Below, piece by piece: positions 8,440-15,215 of a stretch of DNA of 18,342 nt. The notes beneath the pieces were generated by a model. That model made no database searches. It was given only the letters and a program-made list of their open reading frames with translations, and was not told the DNA's origin. Every line of letters begins with the position of its first letter. The stretch's first letter is position 1. The DNA is from Planctomycetota bacterium (lineage in GTDB: Bacteria > Planctomycetota > Phycisphaerae > WQYP01 > JAJZKY01). The stretch covers positions 1-18,342 of the forward strand of contig JAJZKY010000013.1 of the NCBI GenBank assembly GCA_021803885.1, written 5' to 3'. The position numbers were made by a program, and so were the translations under genes.

Positions 8440-8489
8440 ATTCAGGCGCTTTCTCTTATTCTTTCCGGTGGGTATTACGCTTCCTGAAT
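8440..8489. promoter_or_regulatory. Inverted repeat in hypF/permease divergent promoter region
   Basis: The 145 bases between the divergent hypF and nickel-permease genes carry two seven-base half sites in inverted orientation, ATTCAGG (8440-8446) and CCTGAAT (8483-8489), with centres 43 bases (about four helical turns) apart. A TATACT on the minus strand (8401-8406) could serve as a -10 for hypF if translation starts at 8380, but it has no good -35. The repeat could bind a regulator of both genes or be chance. Confidence 0.25.
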
Positions 8490-8525
8490 ACGTGCTACTT
8501 TGATCGTGCATGCAACGCGGACCCG

Positions 8526-9590
8526 ATGATTTCTTTCCTGCGAATTTTGTTCTATGACGAAGCTGCCAACACCCGAGCCAGGGTCTTCGCTATTTACGGC
8601 ATCCTGTTGGTCTTCAATTTGGCGGCATGGTTTTGGGCTCTCTTCGCATTTCATCGGTATCCGGTTCTCCTGGGCACTGCATTCCTAGCGTATAGCTTCG
8701 GACTGCGTCATGCCGTGGATGCCGACCATATTGCCGCGATTGATAACGTTACACGCAAGCTAATGCAGGAGGGGAAACGCCCTGTCGCCGTGGGATTCAT
8801 GTTCTCGCTCGGGCATTCCACGATCGTCGTATTGGGGTCTATTGCGATTGCTGCGACCGCGCTCGCGCTGCATCACAGGATCGATGCTGCCAGAGACATC
8901 GGCGGGATCATCGGCACTCTGGTGTCGACTCTCTTCCTCTTCGCAATTGCGATTGCAAATTTAATTGTTCTCCGATCAATCTACCGCGCATTCTCGCAGG
9001 TCAGGCGCGGAGAGCCTTATGTCGACGAAGATTTTGATCTGCTGCTCGGCAACCGCGGCTTTCTGGCTCGTCTGTTCCGTCCGCTTTTCCGGATGATCCG
9101 GTGTAGCTGGCATATGTATCCGCTCGGCGTTCTGTTCGGTCTCGGTTTCGATACGGCCACCGAGATAGGGCTGCTCGGAATCTCCGCTGCAGAGACTTCC
9201 AAAGGCTTATCCCTGTGGGCGATTCTTGTATTTCCAGCCCTCTTCGCTGCAGGCATGTCGCTGATCGACACGACCGATAATATTCTGATGCTCGGAGCCT
9301 ATGGATGGGCTTTTGTAAAGCCCATCCGCAAGCTCTACTACAACATCACCATCACCTTCGTTTCAGTTGCTGTCGCTTTCGCGGTGGGTGGAATCGAGGC
9401 GCTGGGGCTGCTCGCCAGCCAGTTCCGCCTGAGCGGAGCGTTCTGGGACCTGGTGCGCCGGTTCAACGACAACTTCGGAGCGCTCGGCTACGTTATCATT
9501 GGGATTTTTGCTGTGAGCTGGATCGTGTCTATCGTGATCTACAAGTGGCGGCAGTTTGACGGTCTTTCCGAAGTGCGTTGCTCGGAGTAA
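8526..9590 (+). CDS. NiCoT-family nickel/cobalt permease
   Basis: Inner-membrane high-affinity importer of Ni2+ (possibly Co2+) of the HoxN/NixA family, 354 residues with about eight membrane helices. The diagnostic helix 2 signature H-x4-D-H is present as RHAVDADHIAAID (H62, D67, H68), as are the later family motifs LGFDTATEIG (206-215) and GMSLIDTTDNILMLGAYGWAF (helix 5-6 region). A long hydrophilic loop separates the two halves, as in HoxN. The start ATG 8526 has no obvious ribosome binding site. Its place at the head of the hydrogenase gene run, before hypA and hypB, strongly suggests that its cargo is nickel for hydrogenase assembly. The next gene follows after 106 bases, so a second promoter in that gap is possible. 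Confidence 0.93.
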   Translation: MISFLRILFYDEAANTRARVFAIYGILLVFNLAAWFWALFAFHRYPVLLGTAFLAYSFGLRHAVDADHIAAIDNVTRKLMQEGKRPVAVGFMFSLGHSTIVVLGSIAIAATALALHHRIDAARDIGGIIGTLVSTLFLFAIAIANLIVLRSIYRAFSQVRRGEPYVDEDFDLLLGNRGFLARLFRPLFRMIRCSWHMYPLGVLFGLGFDTATEIGLLGISAAETSKGLSLWAILVFPALFAAGMSLIDTTDNILMLGAYGWAFVKPIRKLYYNITITFVSVAVAFAVGGIEALGLLASQFRLSGAFWDLVRRFNDNFGALGYVIIGIFAVSWIVSIVIYKWRQFDGLSEVRCSE

Positions 9591-9696
9591 TGGCGTCGCA
9601 TACCCAGCCTGCCCGAAAAATAGCAAGTTCATGCCATAACCTGCCGTACCGCGGCGGCTATACAATCGCGGGTGTCAAAGTCTGAGAGGGTATGCA

Positions 9697-10542
9697 ATGG
9701 GCACATCTGCCATGGCTGAGAGACCGGGTACGCAGGATCTGGTGGCGCGATTAGAGCAGCCGGAGACCGCCGAATTGCTCCATCGGCTGCTGGATCGGCT
9801 CGACATTATCGTTTTTGCAACCGATGCAGCGGAAGAGCTGCTCCATCGCAGCGATGAAATCACCAACTCGATTGCTGAAAACCTTGAAGATCTGCGCCGC
9901 GTCTCCGTTCCCTCAGATGCCCGCAAATTGGCGGAGAAGCTGCCGCAACTGACGCGAACGGGCTTGCAGGCTGCGGACCTTGCCAGCAGTCCTGCTTTCG
10001 GCCGGGTGCTCTCCTCGGGATTGCTGGAGCGTCTTGGCAATCCGGATACGATTGCCTCTCTCCACAGCCTGTTAGATCATCTCGACCTGGCATCTTTCAC
10101 TCTGGCGTCAGCCGATGAATTTATCAGGAGGAGCGATGTCATCATTGAGTCGGTAGCGGACCCGGTTGCCGACTCCGCAAAGCTCGGCACGACGCTTGAC
10201 TTGGGGCGTCTCAAGGAGCTGATTGCATGCATTCCACCTCTGATCGACATCGCCGAGCAGGTCGTGCGATCAGGACTGCTAGCACATGCAAAAGGGCTTA
10301 TCGATACGGTGACAGAAATGTATGATGCCGGGGTTCTTGCCCCCGATAGCATTCGAGTCGTGGGAGACCTGGGAGCTGCAGCGACGGCTACCCGCCTGAA
10401 ACACGAGTATGCTGCGTCCGCGCCCAAAGGCATCTTCGGACTGCTTAGCGCGCTGCGCGATCCTGACGTGCAGGCATCTCTGGGTTTTGCGATTGCTTTC
10501 GCGCGCAATTATGGACGAAAGCTCAGGACTGAGCCAAGGTAG
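9697..10542 (+). CDS. DUF1641 protein with internal duplication
   Basis: A 281-residue soluble, helix-rich protein with no signal peptide or membrane segment. The C-terminus (about 243-275; KGIFGLLSALRDPDVQASLG then FAIAFARNYGRKL) matches the DUF1641 core, a family of unknown function often beside formate dehydrogenase or hydrogenase genes (YrhD of Bacillus is an example). The N-terminal part contains two copies of one unit: residues about 20-112 and 114-205 share the pattern LLxxLDxxxFxxxxAxEfihRSDxIxxSiAd, then a region ending SGLL. The start is fixed by GAGAGGG at 9684-9690. hypA follows six bases after the stop, so the two are surely cotranscribed. A role as an adaptor or electron-transfer scaffold for the hydrogenase is a guess from context. 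No Cys motif is visible, so it is not itself an iron-sulfur protein. Confidence 0.8.
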   Translation: MGTSAMAERPGTQDLVARLEQPETAELLHRLLDRLDIIVFATDAAEELLHRSDEITNSIAENLEDLRRVSVPSDARKLAEKLPQLTRTGLQAADLASSPAFGRVLSSGLLERLGNPDTIASLHSLLDHLDLASFTLASADEFIRRSDVIIESVADPVADSAKLGTTLDLGRLKELIACIPPLIDIAEQVVRSGLLAHAKGLIDTVTEMYDAGVLAPDSIRVVGDLGAAATATRLKHEYAASAPKGIFGLLSALRDPDVQASLGFAIAFARNYGRKLRTEPR

Positions 10543-10548
10543 CCATCT

Positions 10549-10902
10549 ATGCATGAGCTTTCCATTGCGTACAGTCTCGTAGAGCTTGCCGACCAGAGTG
10601 CGCGCGAAGCGGGAGCCATGCGCGTTCGCGCCGTGCATCTGCGTCTCGGAGCACTTTCCGGTGTGGTCCGAGGAGCGCTTGAATTCGGCTATGAGATAGC
10701 CACGGCGGATACATTGTTGGCGCAGTCTCAGCTGCATGTGAAAGAGCTTCCGGTAAGGGTCTACTGCGCGACTTGCATGGAAGAGATCGAGTTGGACAGC
10801 GTGCAGCGGTTCCGATGTCCTCAGTGCGATACGCCCAGCGGAGATATTCGGCAGGGGCGCGAACTGGAGATTGAATCAATTGAGATCGAACTGCCGGAGT
10901 AA
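10549..10902 (+). CDS. hypA: Nickel metallochaperone HypA
   Basis: Cytoplasmic nickel chaperone that passes Ni2+ into the hydrogenase large subunit together with HypB. The 117 residues are standard for the family: N-terminal MHEL with the nickel-binding His2, and a zinc site made of two CxxC pairs (C73/C76 in YCATCMEE; C90/C93 in FRCPQCDT). The ribosome binding site (AAGG) lies within the end of the DUF1641 gene, and the hypB gene begins nine bases after the stop, giving a tight DUF1641-hypA-hypB unit. Nothing is missing or unusual. Confidence 0.97.
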   Translation: MHELSIAYSLVELADQSAREAGAMRVRAVHLRLGALSGVVRGALEFGYEIATADTLLAQSQLHVKELPVRVYCATCMEEIELDSVQRFRCPQCDTPSGDIRQGRELEIESIEIELPE

Positions 10903-10911
10903 AAGGACAAA

Positions 10912-11589
10912 ATGATGAACACACGGGTTCTGGAGATTCGCAAAGGGGTTTTGAATAAGAATGACGAAATCGCGCGCAATCTGCGGACCCGGCTTCATGC
11001 GTCCGGGGTGCTGACCGTGAACGTCGTCTCCAGTCCCGGTACAGGAAAGACCGCGCTTTTGCAGCGGACATTGCGCGAATTGCGCGACCAGGGACACTCC
11101 GTCGCTGCGCTGGTGGGAGACCTGGCGACGGATAATGATGCGCGACGGCTGGCAGAGGCGGGTGTGCCCGTGAAGCAGATCAATACGGATGGGCGGTGCC
11201 ATCTGGAAGCGCAGATGATCTCCGATCATCTGTCCGGCTGGGACCTGAATCAGCTGGATTATCTGTTCATCGAGAACGTCGGCAATCTGGTCTGCCCCTC
11301 AAGTTACGACCTGGGTGAGGACATTCGCGTCGTCCTGCTTTCCGTTACGGAGGGGGAAGACAAACCGTTGAAGTATCCGAATATCTTCAACTCGGCCGAC
11401 GTGGCTGTGCTCACGAAGATGGATTTGTCCGAGGCGTGCGAGTTCAGGATCGAGGCCGCCCGTGCCAATATCGAAGCGGTCCGCCCGGGCATGCGCATTG
11501 TTCCAACCTCTGCAAAGAGCGGCGCTGGCATGCACGAATGGCTTCGCTGCCTTGTCGAGGAAAAGCAGGCGCGATGCGTGAGCGTGTGA
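10912..11589 (+). CDS. hypB: Hydrogenase nickel-incorporation GTPase HypB
   Basis: SIMIBI-class GTPase that drives nickel insertion with HypA. The P-loop SSPGTGKT is at 40-47, TKMD (G4) at 168-171, and the metal/dimer site contributes C97-H98 (in DGRCHLEAQM) and C128 (in NLVCPSSYDLGE). At 225 residues it is the short form: it lacks the His-rich nickel-storage tail and the N-terminal CxxCGC motif of other HypB proteins, so nickel storage must lie elsewhere. Two consecutive ATG codons (10912, 10915) follow AAAAGGA at 10901-10907; spacing slightly favours the second. The gene overlaps the sensor kinase start by 16 bases, linking maturation and regulatory genes in one transcript. Confidence 0.97.
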   Translation: MMNTRVLEIRKGVLNKNDEIARNLRTRLHASGVLTVNVVSSPGTGKTALLQRTLRELRDQGHSVAALVGDLATDNDARRLAEAGVPVKQINTDGRCHLEAQMISDHLSGWDLNQLDYLFIENVGNLVCPSSYDLGEDIRVVLLSVTEGEDKPLKYPNIFNSADVAVLTKMDLSEACEFRIEAARANIEAVRPGMRIVPTSAKSGAGMHEWLRCLVEEKQARCVSV

Positions 11590-13412
11590 CATCGATTCGA
11601 GCTCTCCGCGTTGAGGAGAGCTATCATAGCCGTGTGTCCTATGGCTTGAGAGAAAAGGCGTCTGATTCTCAGAGTGTTCCGGCTTCACAGGAGATCCTTG
11701 AGTTAAAGAGCCAAATCGCCAGCCTGAAATCGGAGACGCGGCATCTGGCCGCACAGGTTGAGGCCTTACGAAGCGGCGCTGCTTCGGTTCTCCATGAACT
11801 GGATACAGGAATGCTGGCGCGCGCCGTTGCCCGCCAGGCCGCCCATCTGCTGAATGCGGAGTATGCGATCGTCGAGCTCTACGACCAGGACCTTCCGTCC
11901 TTCCGTACCTCGCATACCCATCACAATGTCGAGTCGACCCGTGACCTGGGCACCGAATTGGACGCGGTGAACTCCCTTTCGCACTGGGTCCTGCGCCATC
12001 GCCAATCCTATCTTTTCGACGCTTCGTCTCCCAGCCTTCGAGTACCCTGCGCCGACCTCGTTGAATCCGGAACCAGGAATGCTCTCTGTGTGCCGATGTT
12101 GAATCATCAGGGATTGGTGGTCGGAGTCCTGCAGGTACAAAATCATCGAACGGGCGCCCATTTTGTTCAGCAGGATCTGGCAATCGCAGAGACGCTGGCC
12201 GTTCAGGCAACGATCGGTCTTGAACGAACGCGACTCTTCGACCGCATGCAGGAGTGGACCCAGTCACTGGAGATTCTGCTGGCGTTCAATGCAGCGGTCA
12301 ACCAGCACCTGAATCCGTCCGAGCTGGTGCGCAGACTGGTCGAACATGCGGCGCGCTTCCTGAAGGCGGATGGCGGACTGGCCGGACTGGCCCTGCCGGC
12401 ATCGCCGTCCGGGGCGATGGGAATGTCCTCGGAGTCCTACTGGAATCGCGGCTCCTGGCACGAATGGCCGCGCGCCTGGGGGCCGCTGGAAGGGATTCCC
12501 GGACATGTGCTGGAAAATGAATTTCCTTATCTATCGAACGAGTATCCCGACGACAGGCTCTCCGACCCGGAGCTGGTGGCTCGGTTTGATGTCCAGCGCG
12601 CCCTTTGCGTGCCCATCAAGGACGTGGACGAACGAGTGATCGGATTTTTCGAATTGCACAAAGGAGACAACCAGCCCGCATTTACCTGGCAGGACGCCGC
12701 GTTTGTCGAATCGCTCGCAAACACCACTGCCGTGGCGATTCGCAATGCGCAACTGATGAAATCCCTCGATATCAAGAGCCAGCAGGTGCAGGCGCTGTCC
12801 GCGCATAACCTGCTCCGGCTGGAGAACGAGCGCAAACACATTGCGCGCGAACTCCATGATGAGGCGGGCCAAGCGCTCATCGCCATCCAGCTGGGGCTTC
12901 AGGTTCTGTCGCGGCAGGTCCCTTCCGATCTTCGCGCCGATGTCGTGCAGTTGGGGATACAGGTTGGCCGCTCGACAAAGCTGTTGGGCAATCTGGCTCG
13001 GCACCTGCGGCCGCCGACCCTCGATCGCCTGGGCCTGCATGGCGCGTTACGGCAGCTTGCTCTCGATTACGAGCAGCGGCTTGATATCCAGATCGTTCTC
13101 GATCTCTCCAACTCGTGCGATCGTCTCCCGGAACCAGTGGAGCTAGCGCTGTACCGTATTGCCCAGGAGGCGCTGACGAACACGGCAAAGTATGCAGGAG
13201 CGACCCGCGTCGATGTGACACTCGCGCAGGAGGATAATGAAATATTCTTTTCCGTGCGCGATGATGGAAAGGGCTTCGACGATTCCGCGCAGCATACCGG
13301 CCTGGGTTTGCGAGGGATGAAGGAACGCGCTGATATGCTTCCCGCCCGCTTGTCGATCCATTCCAGTCCGGGACAAGGGACTGAGATTCTCGTAAGGGTG
13401 CCTCTCCTATGA
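11574..13412 (+). CDS. GAF-GAF sensor histidine kinase (NarL type, DosS-like layout)
   Basis: A 612-residue cytoplasmic sensor kinase with no membrane helices. In order: a coiled coil (about 40-75, ELKSQIASLKSETRHLAAQV), GAF domain 1 (about 75-220), GAF domain 2 (about 240-400), a HisKA_3 dimerisation domain with phosphoacceptor H428 in ARELHDEAGQAL, and an HATPase domain (N box EALTN 532-536, G1 box DDGKGFD 563-569, G2 box GLGLRGMKERA). The layout equals DosS/DosT of mycobacteria, which sense redox or gases through a heme in the first GAF domain; here the first GAF has a His-rich patch (SHTHHNV), but heme binding cannot be read off. ATG 11574 lies inside the end of hypB. The frame is open further upstream, inside hypB, but that part translates to non-protein-like sequence. 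It overlaps the response regulator by 4 bases (ATGA). It likely controls the downstream hydrogenase. Confidence 0.9.
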   Translation: MRERVTSIRALRVEESYHSRVSYGLREKASDSQSVPASQEILELKSQIASLKSETRHLAAQVEALRSGAASVLHELDTGMLARAVARQAAHLLNAEYAIVELYDQDLPSFRTSHTHHNVESTRDLGTELDAVNSLSHWVLRHRQSYLFDASSPSLRVPCADLVESGTRNALCVPMLNHQGLVVGVLQVQNHRTGAHFVQQDLAIAETLAVQATIGLERTRLFDRMQEWTQSLEILLAFNAAVNQHLNPSELVRRLVEHAARFLKADGGLAGLALPASPSGAMGMSSESYWNRGSWHEWPRAWGPLEGIPGHVLENEFPYLSNEYPDDRLSDPELVARFDVQRALCVPIKDVDERVIGFFELHKGDNQPAFTWQDAAFVESLANTTAVAIRNAQLMKSLDIKSQQVQALSAHNLLRLENERKHIARELHDEAGQALIAIQLGLQVLSRQVPSDLRADVVQLGIQVGRSTKLLGNLARHLRPPTLDRLGLHGALRQLALDYEQRLDIQIVLDLSNSCDRLPEPVELALYRIAQEALTNTAKYAGATRVDVTLAQEDNEIFFSVRDDGKGFDDSAQHTGLGLRGMKERADMLPARLSIHSSPGQGTEILVRVPLL

Positions 13413-14083
13413 ACCGTGCAAAGCGGCCGCGAGTTCTGCTTGTTGACGATCACGCCCTGATCCGGCGCGGTGTGGCGGCCCTGCTGCGCATGGACGGGCG
13501 GTACGAGGTCATTGGCGAAGCGGATAATGGTGAAGAAGCCCTTCGGCAGCTCTCGGAGCAATTCGCCTCGGAGCCCCCGGCCATTGTCCTTCTCGATCTG
13601 GCCATGCCCAGGCTCGATGGGCTGGAGACGATGCGGCGCATTCATAAGCAATGGCCCCGGCTCGCTGTCATTGTGCTGTCGATGCACAACGATGAGCAGT
13701 TTGTGGCGCAGACTCTGCGGGCCGGAGCGCGCGGCTACCTGCTCAAACACGCCATGGATGATGAGTTGTTCGAAGCCCTTGGAATGGTGCTGAAGGGAGA
13801 GCGTTATGTCACCCCGGCGATCGACATGGCTCTTGTCCGGGCTCAGGACCAGGACAAAACCGGACTGACGACGCGTGAGCGGGAAGTCCTGCAGCTGGTC
13901 GCGGATGGCCACACGACACAGGCTGTGGCGGAGATTTTGAACCTCAGTCCGCATACCGTCACCCGCCATCGGGCCAATCTGATGGAAAAGCTGCGCGCGC
14001 ACAATCAAATGGAGTTGCTGCGTGCCGCCATATCCCGGGGACTGGTGGTTACGTCGGGACGCGATCCGGTAAAAATTAGCTAA
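13409..14083 (+). CDS. NarL/LuxR-family response regulator
   Basis: A 224-residue DNA-binding response regulator, the evident partner of the overlapping kinase gene. The receiver domain (residues 8-125) has the acidic pair D13-D14, phosphoacceptor D63 in LLDLAMP, switch residue S91 and conserved K113. The C-terminal LuxR/GerE helix-turn-helix runs from about 153 to 213 (LTTREREVLQLVADGHTTQA, then SPHTVTRHRANLMEKL). The gene ends 84 bases before hhyS; that gap contains palindromes that are natural candidate binding sites. By its position it should activate or repress hhyS-hhyL. NarL-family dimers usually bind inverted repeats of short A/T-flanked half sites. Confidence 0.95.
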   Translation: MNRAKRPRVLLVDDHALIRRGVAALLRMDGRYEVIGEADNGEEALRQLSEQFASEPPAIVLLDLAMPRLDGLETMRRIHKQWPRLAVIVLSMHNDEQFVAQTLRAGARGYLLKHAMDDELFEALGMVLKGERYVTPAIDMALVRAQDQDKTGLTTREREVLQLVADGHTTQAVAEILNLSPHTVTRHRANLMEKLRAHNQMELLRAAISRGLVVTSGRDPVKIS

Positions 14084-14117
14084 TTCTTGCTATTGCCACA
14101 GCAGACAAGGGACGAGT

Positions 14118-14129
14118 CAAATCGATTTG
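14118..14129. promoter_or_regulatory. Perfect 12-base palindrome upstream of hhyS
   Basis: CAAATCGATTTG, a perfect palindrome centred 44 bases ahead of the hhyS start codon, in the 84-base gap after the response regulator gene. Dyad symmetry and position fit an operator for a dimeric regulator, with the adjacent response regulator the obvious candidate. No consensus -35/-10 pair is evident around it, which would fit an activator-dependent promoter. Confidence 0.4.
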
Positions 14130-14146
14130 TTTGGCTAACGTCAGCG

Positions 14147-14154
14147 TATCGATA
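14147..14154. promoter_or_regulatory. Second ATCGAT-centred palindrome before hhyS
   Basis: TATCGATA, an eight-base palindrome that shares the ATCGAT core of the larger one and whose centre lies 27 bases from it. It overlaps the first bases of the hhyS ribosome binding site (AAGGAG at 14154-14159), so a protein bound here could block translation or transcription entry. A six-base core can recur by chance, so confidence is low. Confidence 0.25.
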
Positions 14155-14167
14155 AGGAGTTCGATCC

Positions 14168-15139
14168 ATGGCCTCGTTGCTTTGGTTTCAAGGTGGTGCC
14201 TGTAGCGGCAACACGATGTCGTTTCTCAACGCCGAGGAGCCCAGTGTGTGTGATCTGGTGACCGATTTCGGCATCAATGTGCTCTGGCATCCCTCCCTGG
14301 GCCTTGAAATGGGAGATAATGCCAAGCGCGTCTTTAAAGACTGCGCGAGCGGTAAAACGCCTCTGGACATTTTTGTGTTTGAAGGGACCGTCATTCAGGG
14401 GCCAAGCGGCACGGGCAGGTTCAACATGTTCGCCGACCGCCCCATGAAGGACTGGGTGAAGGAGTTGTGCGCGCAGGCTGGCGCCGTCGTCGCGCTCGGC
14501 GATTGCGCCTGTTGGGGCGGCATTCCCGCCACGGAGCCGAACCCGGTCGACAACATCGGCCTGCAATACCTCAAGCGGAAACATGGCGGATTTCTCGGTG
14601 CGGATTTCCGCTCGAAATGGGGATTGCCGGTAATCAATATCCCTGGTTGTCCGGCCCATCCTGACTGGGTCACGCAAATCCTCGTGGCCGTGGCTTCGGG
14701 ACGCGCGGGCGATATTGCGCTGGACGACCTGCAGCGGCCCCAAACCTTTTTCAAGACTTTTACCCAGACTGGATGCACCCGCGTCCAGTTTTTCGAGTAC
14801 AAGCAATCTCCGGTTGAGTTCGGGCAGGGAACGCGCACAGGCTGCCTGTTTTATGAGTTCGGCTGCCGCGGACCGATGACCCACTCCCCATGCAATCGCA
14901 TCCTCTGGAACCGGCAGTCGTCGAAGACTCGCGCAGGCATGCCATGCACAGGATGCACCGAACCTGAATTTCCTTTCCACGATCTCAAGCCGGGTACCGT
15001 TTTCAAGACGCAGAAGATCAGTGGAGTCATTCCCAAGGAAATTCCAAATGGGACGGATCACGTTACCTACATGGCGCAGGCAGCGGCGGCCCGGATTGCA
15101 GCCCCCAAGTGGGCCAAGGAAGACATGTTCGTGGTATAG
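14168..15139 (+). CDS. hhyS: Group 1h [NiFe]-hydrogenase small subunit HhyS
   Basis: Electron-transfer subunit of a high-affinity, oxygen-insensitive uptake hydrogenase; 323 residues carrying three iron-sulfur clusters. There is no twin-arginine signal peptide and no C-terminal membrane anchor, unlike classic membrane-bound group 1 enzymes, so the protein stays in the cytoplasm. The N-terminal cluster motif reads WFQGGACSGNTMS: Cys12 is kept but the usual second Cys is Asn15. Remaining proximal ligands: C113 (GDCACWGG) and C161 (IPGCPAHPD). In the 'actinobacterial-type' enzyme of Ralstonia eutropha the proximal [4Fe-4S] is held by three Cys and one Asp, which fits this loss. Distal/medial region: C203, C226, C233, C242, C260, C263 (GCLFYEFGCRGP; MPCTGCTEPEF). 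Strong ribosome binding site AAGGAG at 14154-14159. Followed by hhyL after 76 bases. Confidence 0.96.
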   Translation: MASLLWFQGGACSGNTMSFLNAEEPSVCDLVTDFGINVLWHPSLGLEMGDNAKRVFKDCASGKTPLDIFVFEGTVIQGPSGTGRFNMFADRPMKDWVKELCAQAGAVVALGDCACWGGIPATEPNPVDNIGLQYLKRKHGGFLGADFRSKWGLPVINIPGCPAHPDWVTQILVAVASGRAGDIALDDLQRPQTFFKTFTQTGCTRVQFFEYKQSPVEFGQGTRTGCLFYEFGCRGPMTHSPCNRILWNRQSSKTRAGMPCTGCTEPEFPFHDLKPGTVFKTQKISGVIPKEIPNGTDHVTYMAQAAAARIAAPKWAKEDMFVV

Positions 15140-15215
15140 CAAGTCAGCGCAGTAAATCAATCGCATCTTCAAACAGCTCGATATTTGATACCGGATCGAA
15201 ACAAGGAGTAACGGA

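Noticed and set aside
9591..9696. Promoter before the DUF1641 gene (TATACAAT at 9659-9666)
   Set aside because: The -10-like element is reasonable, but no -35 hexamer lies at a suitable distance, so it is not listed as a feature.
11436..11573. N-terminal extension of the sensor kinase inside hypB
   Set aside because: The extra 46 residues are an out-of-frame reading of the HypB C-terminus, with no domain character.
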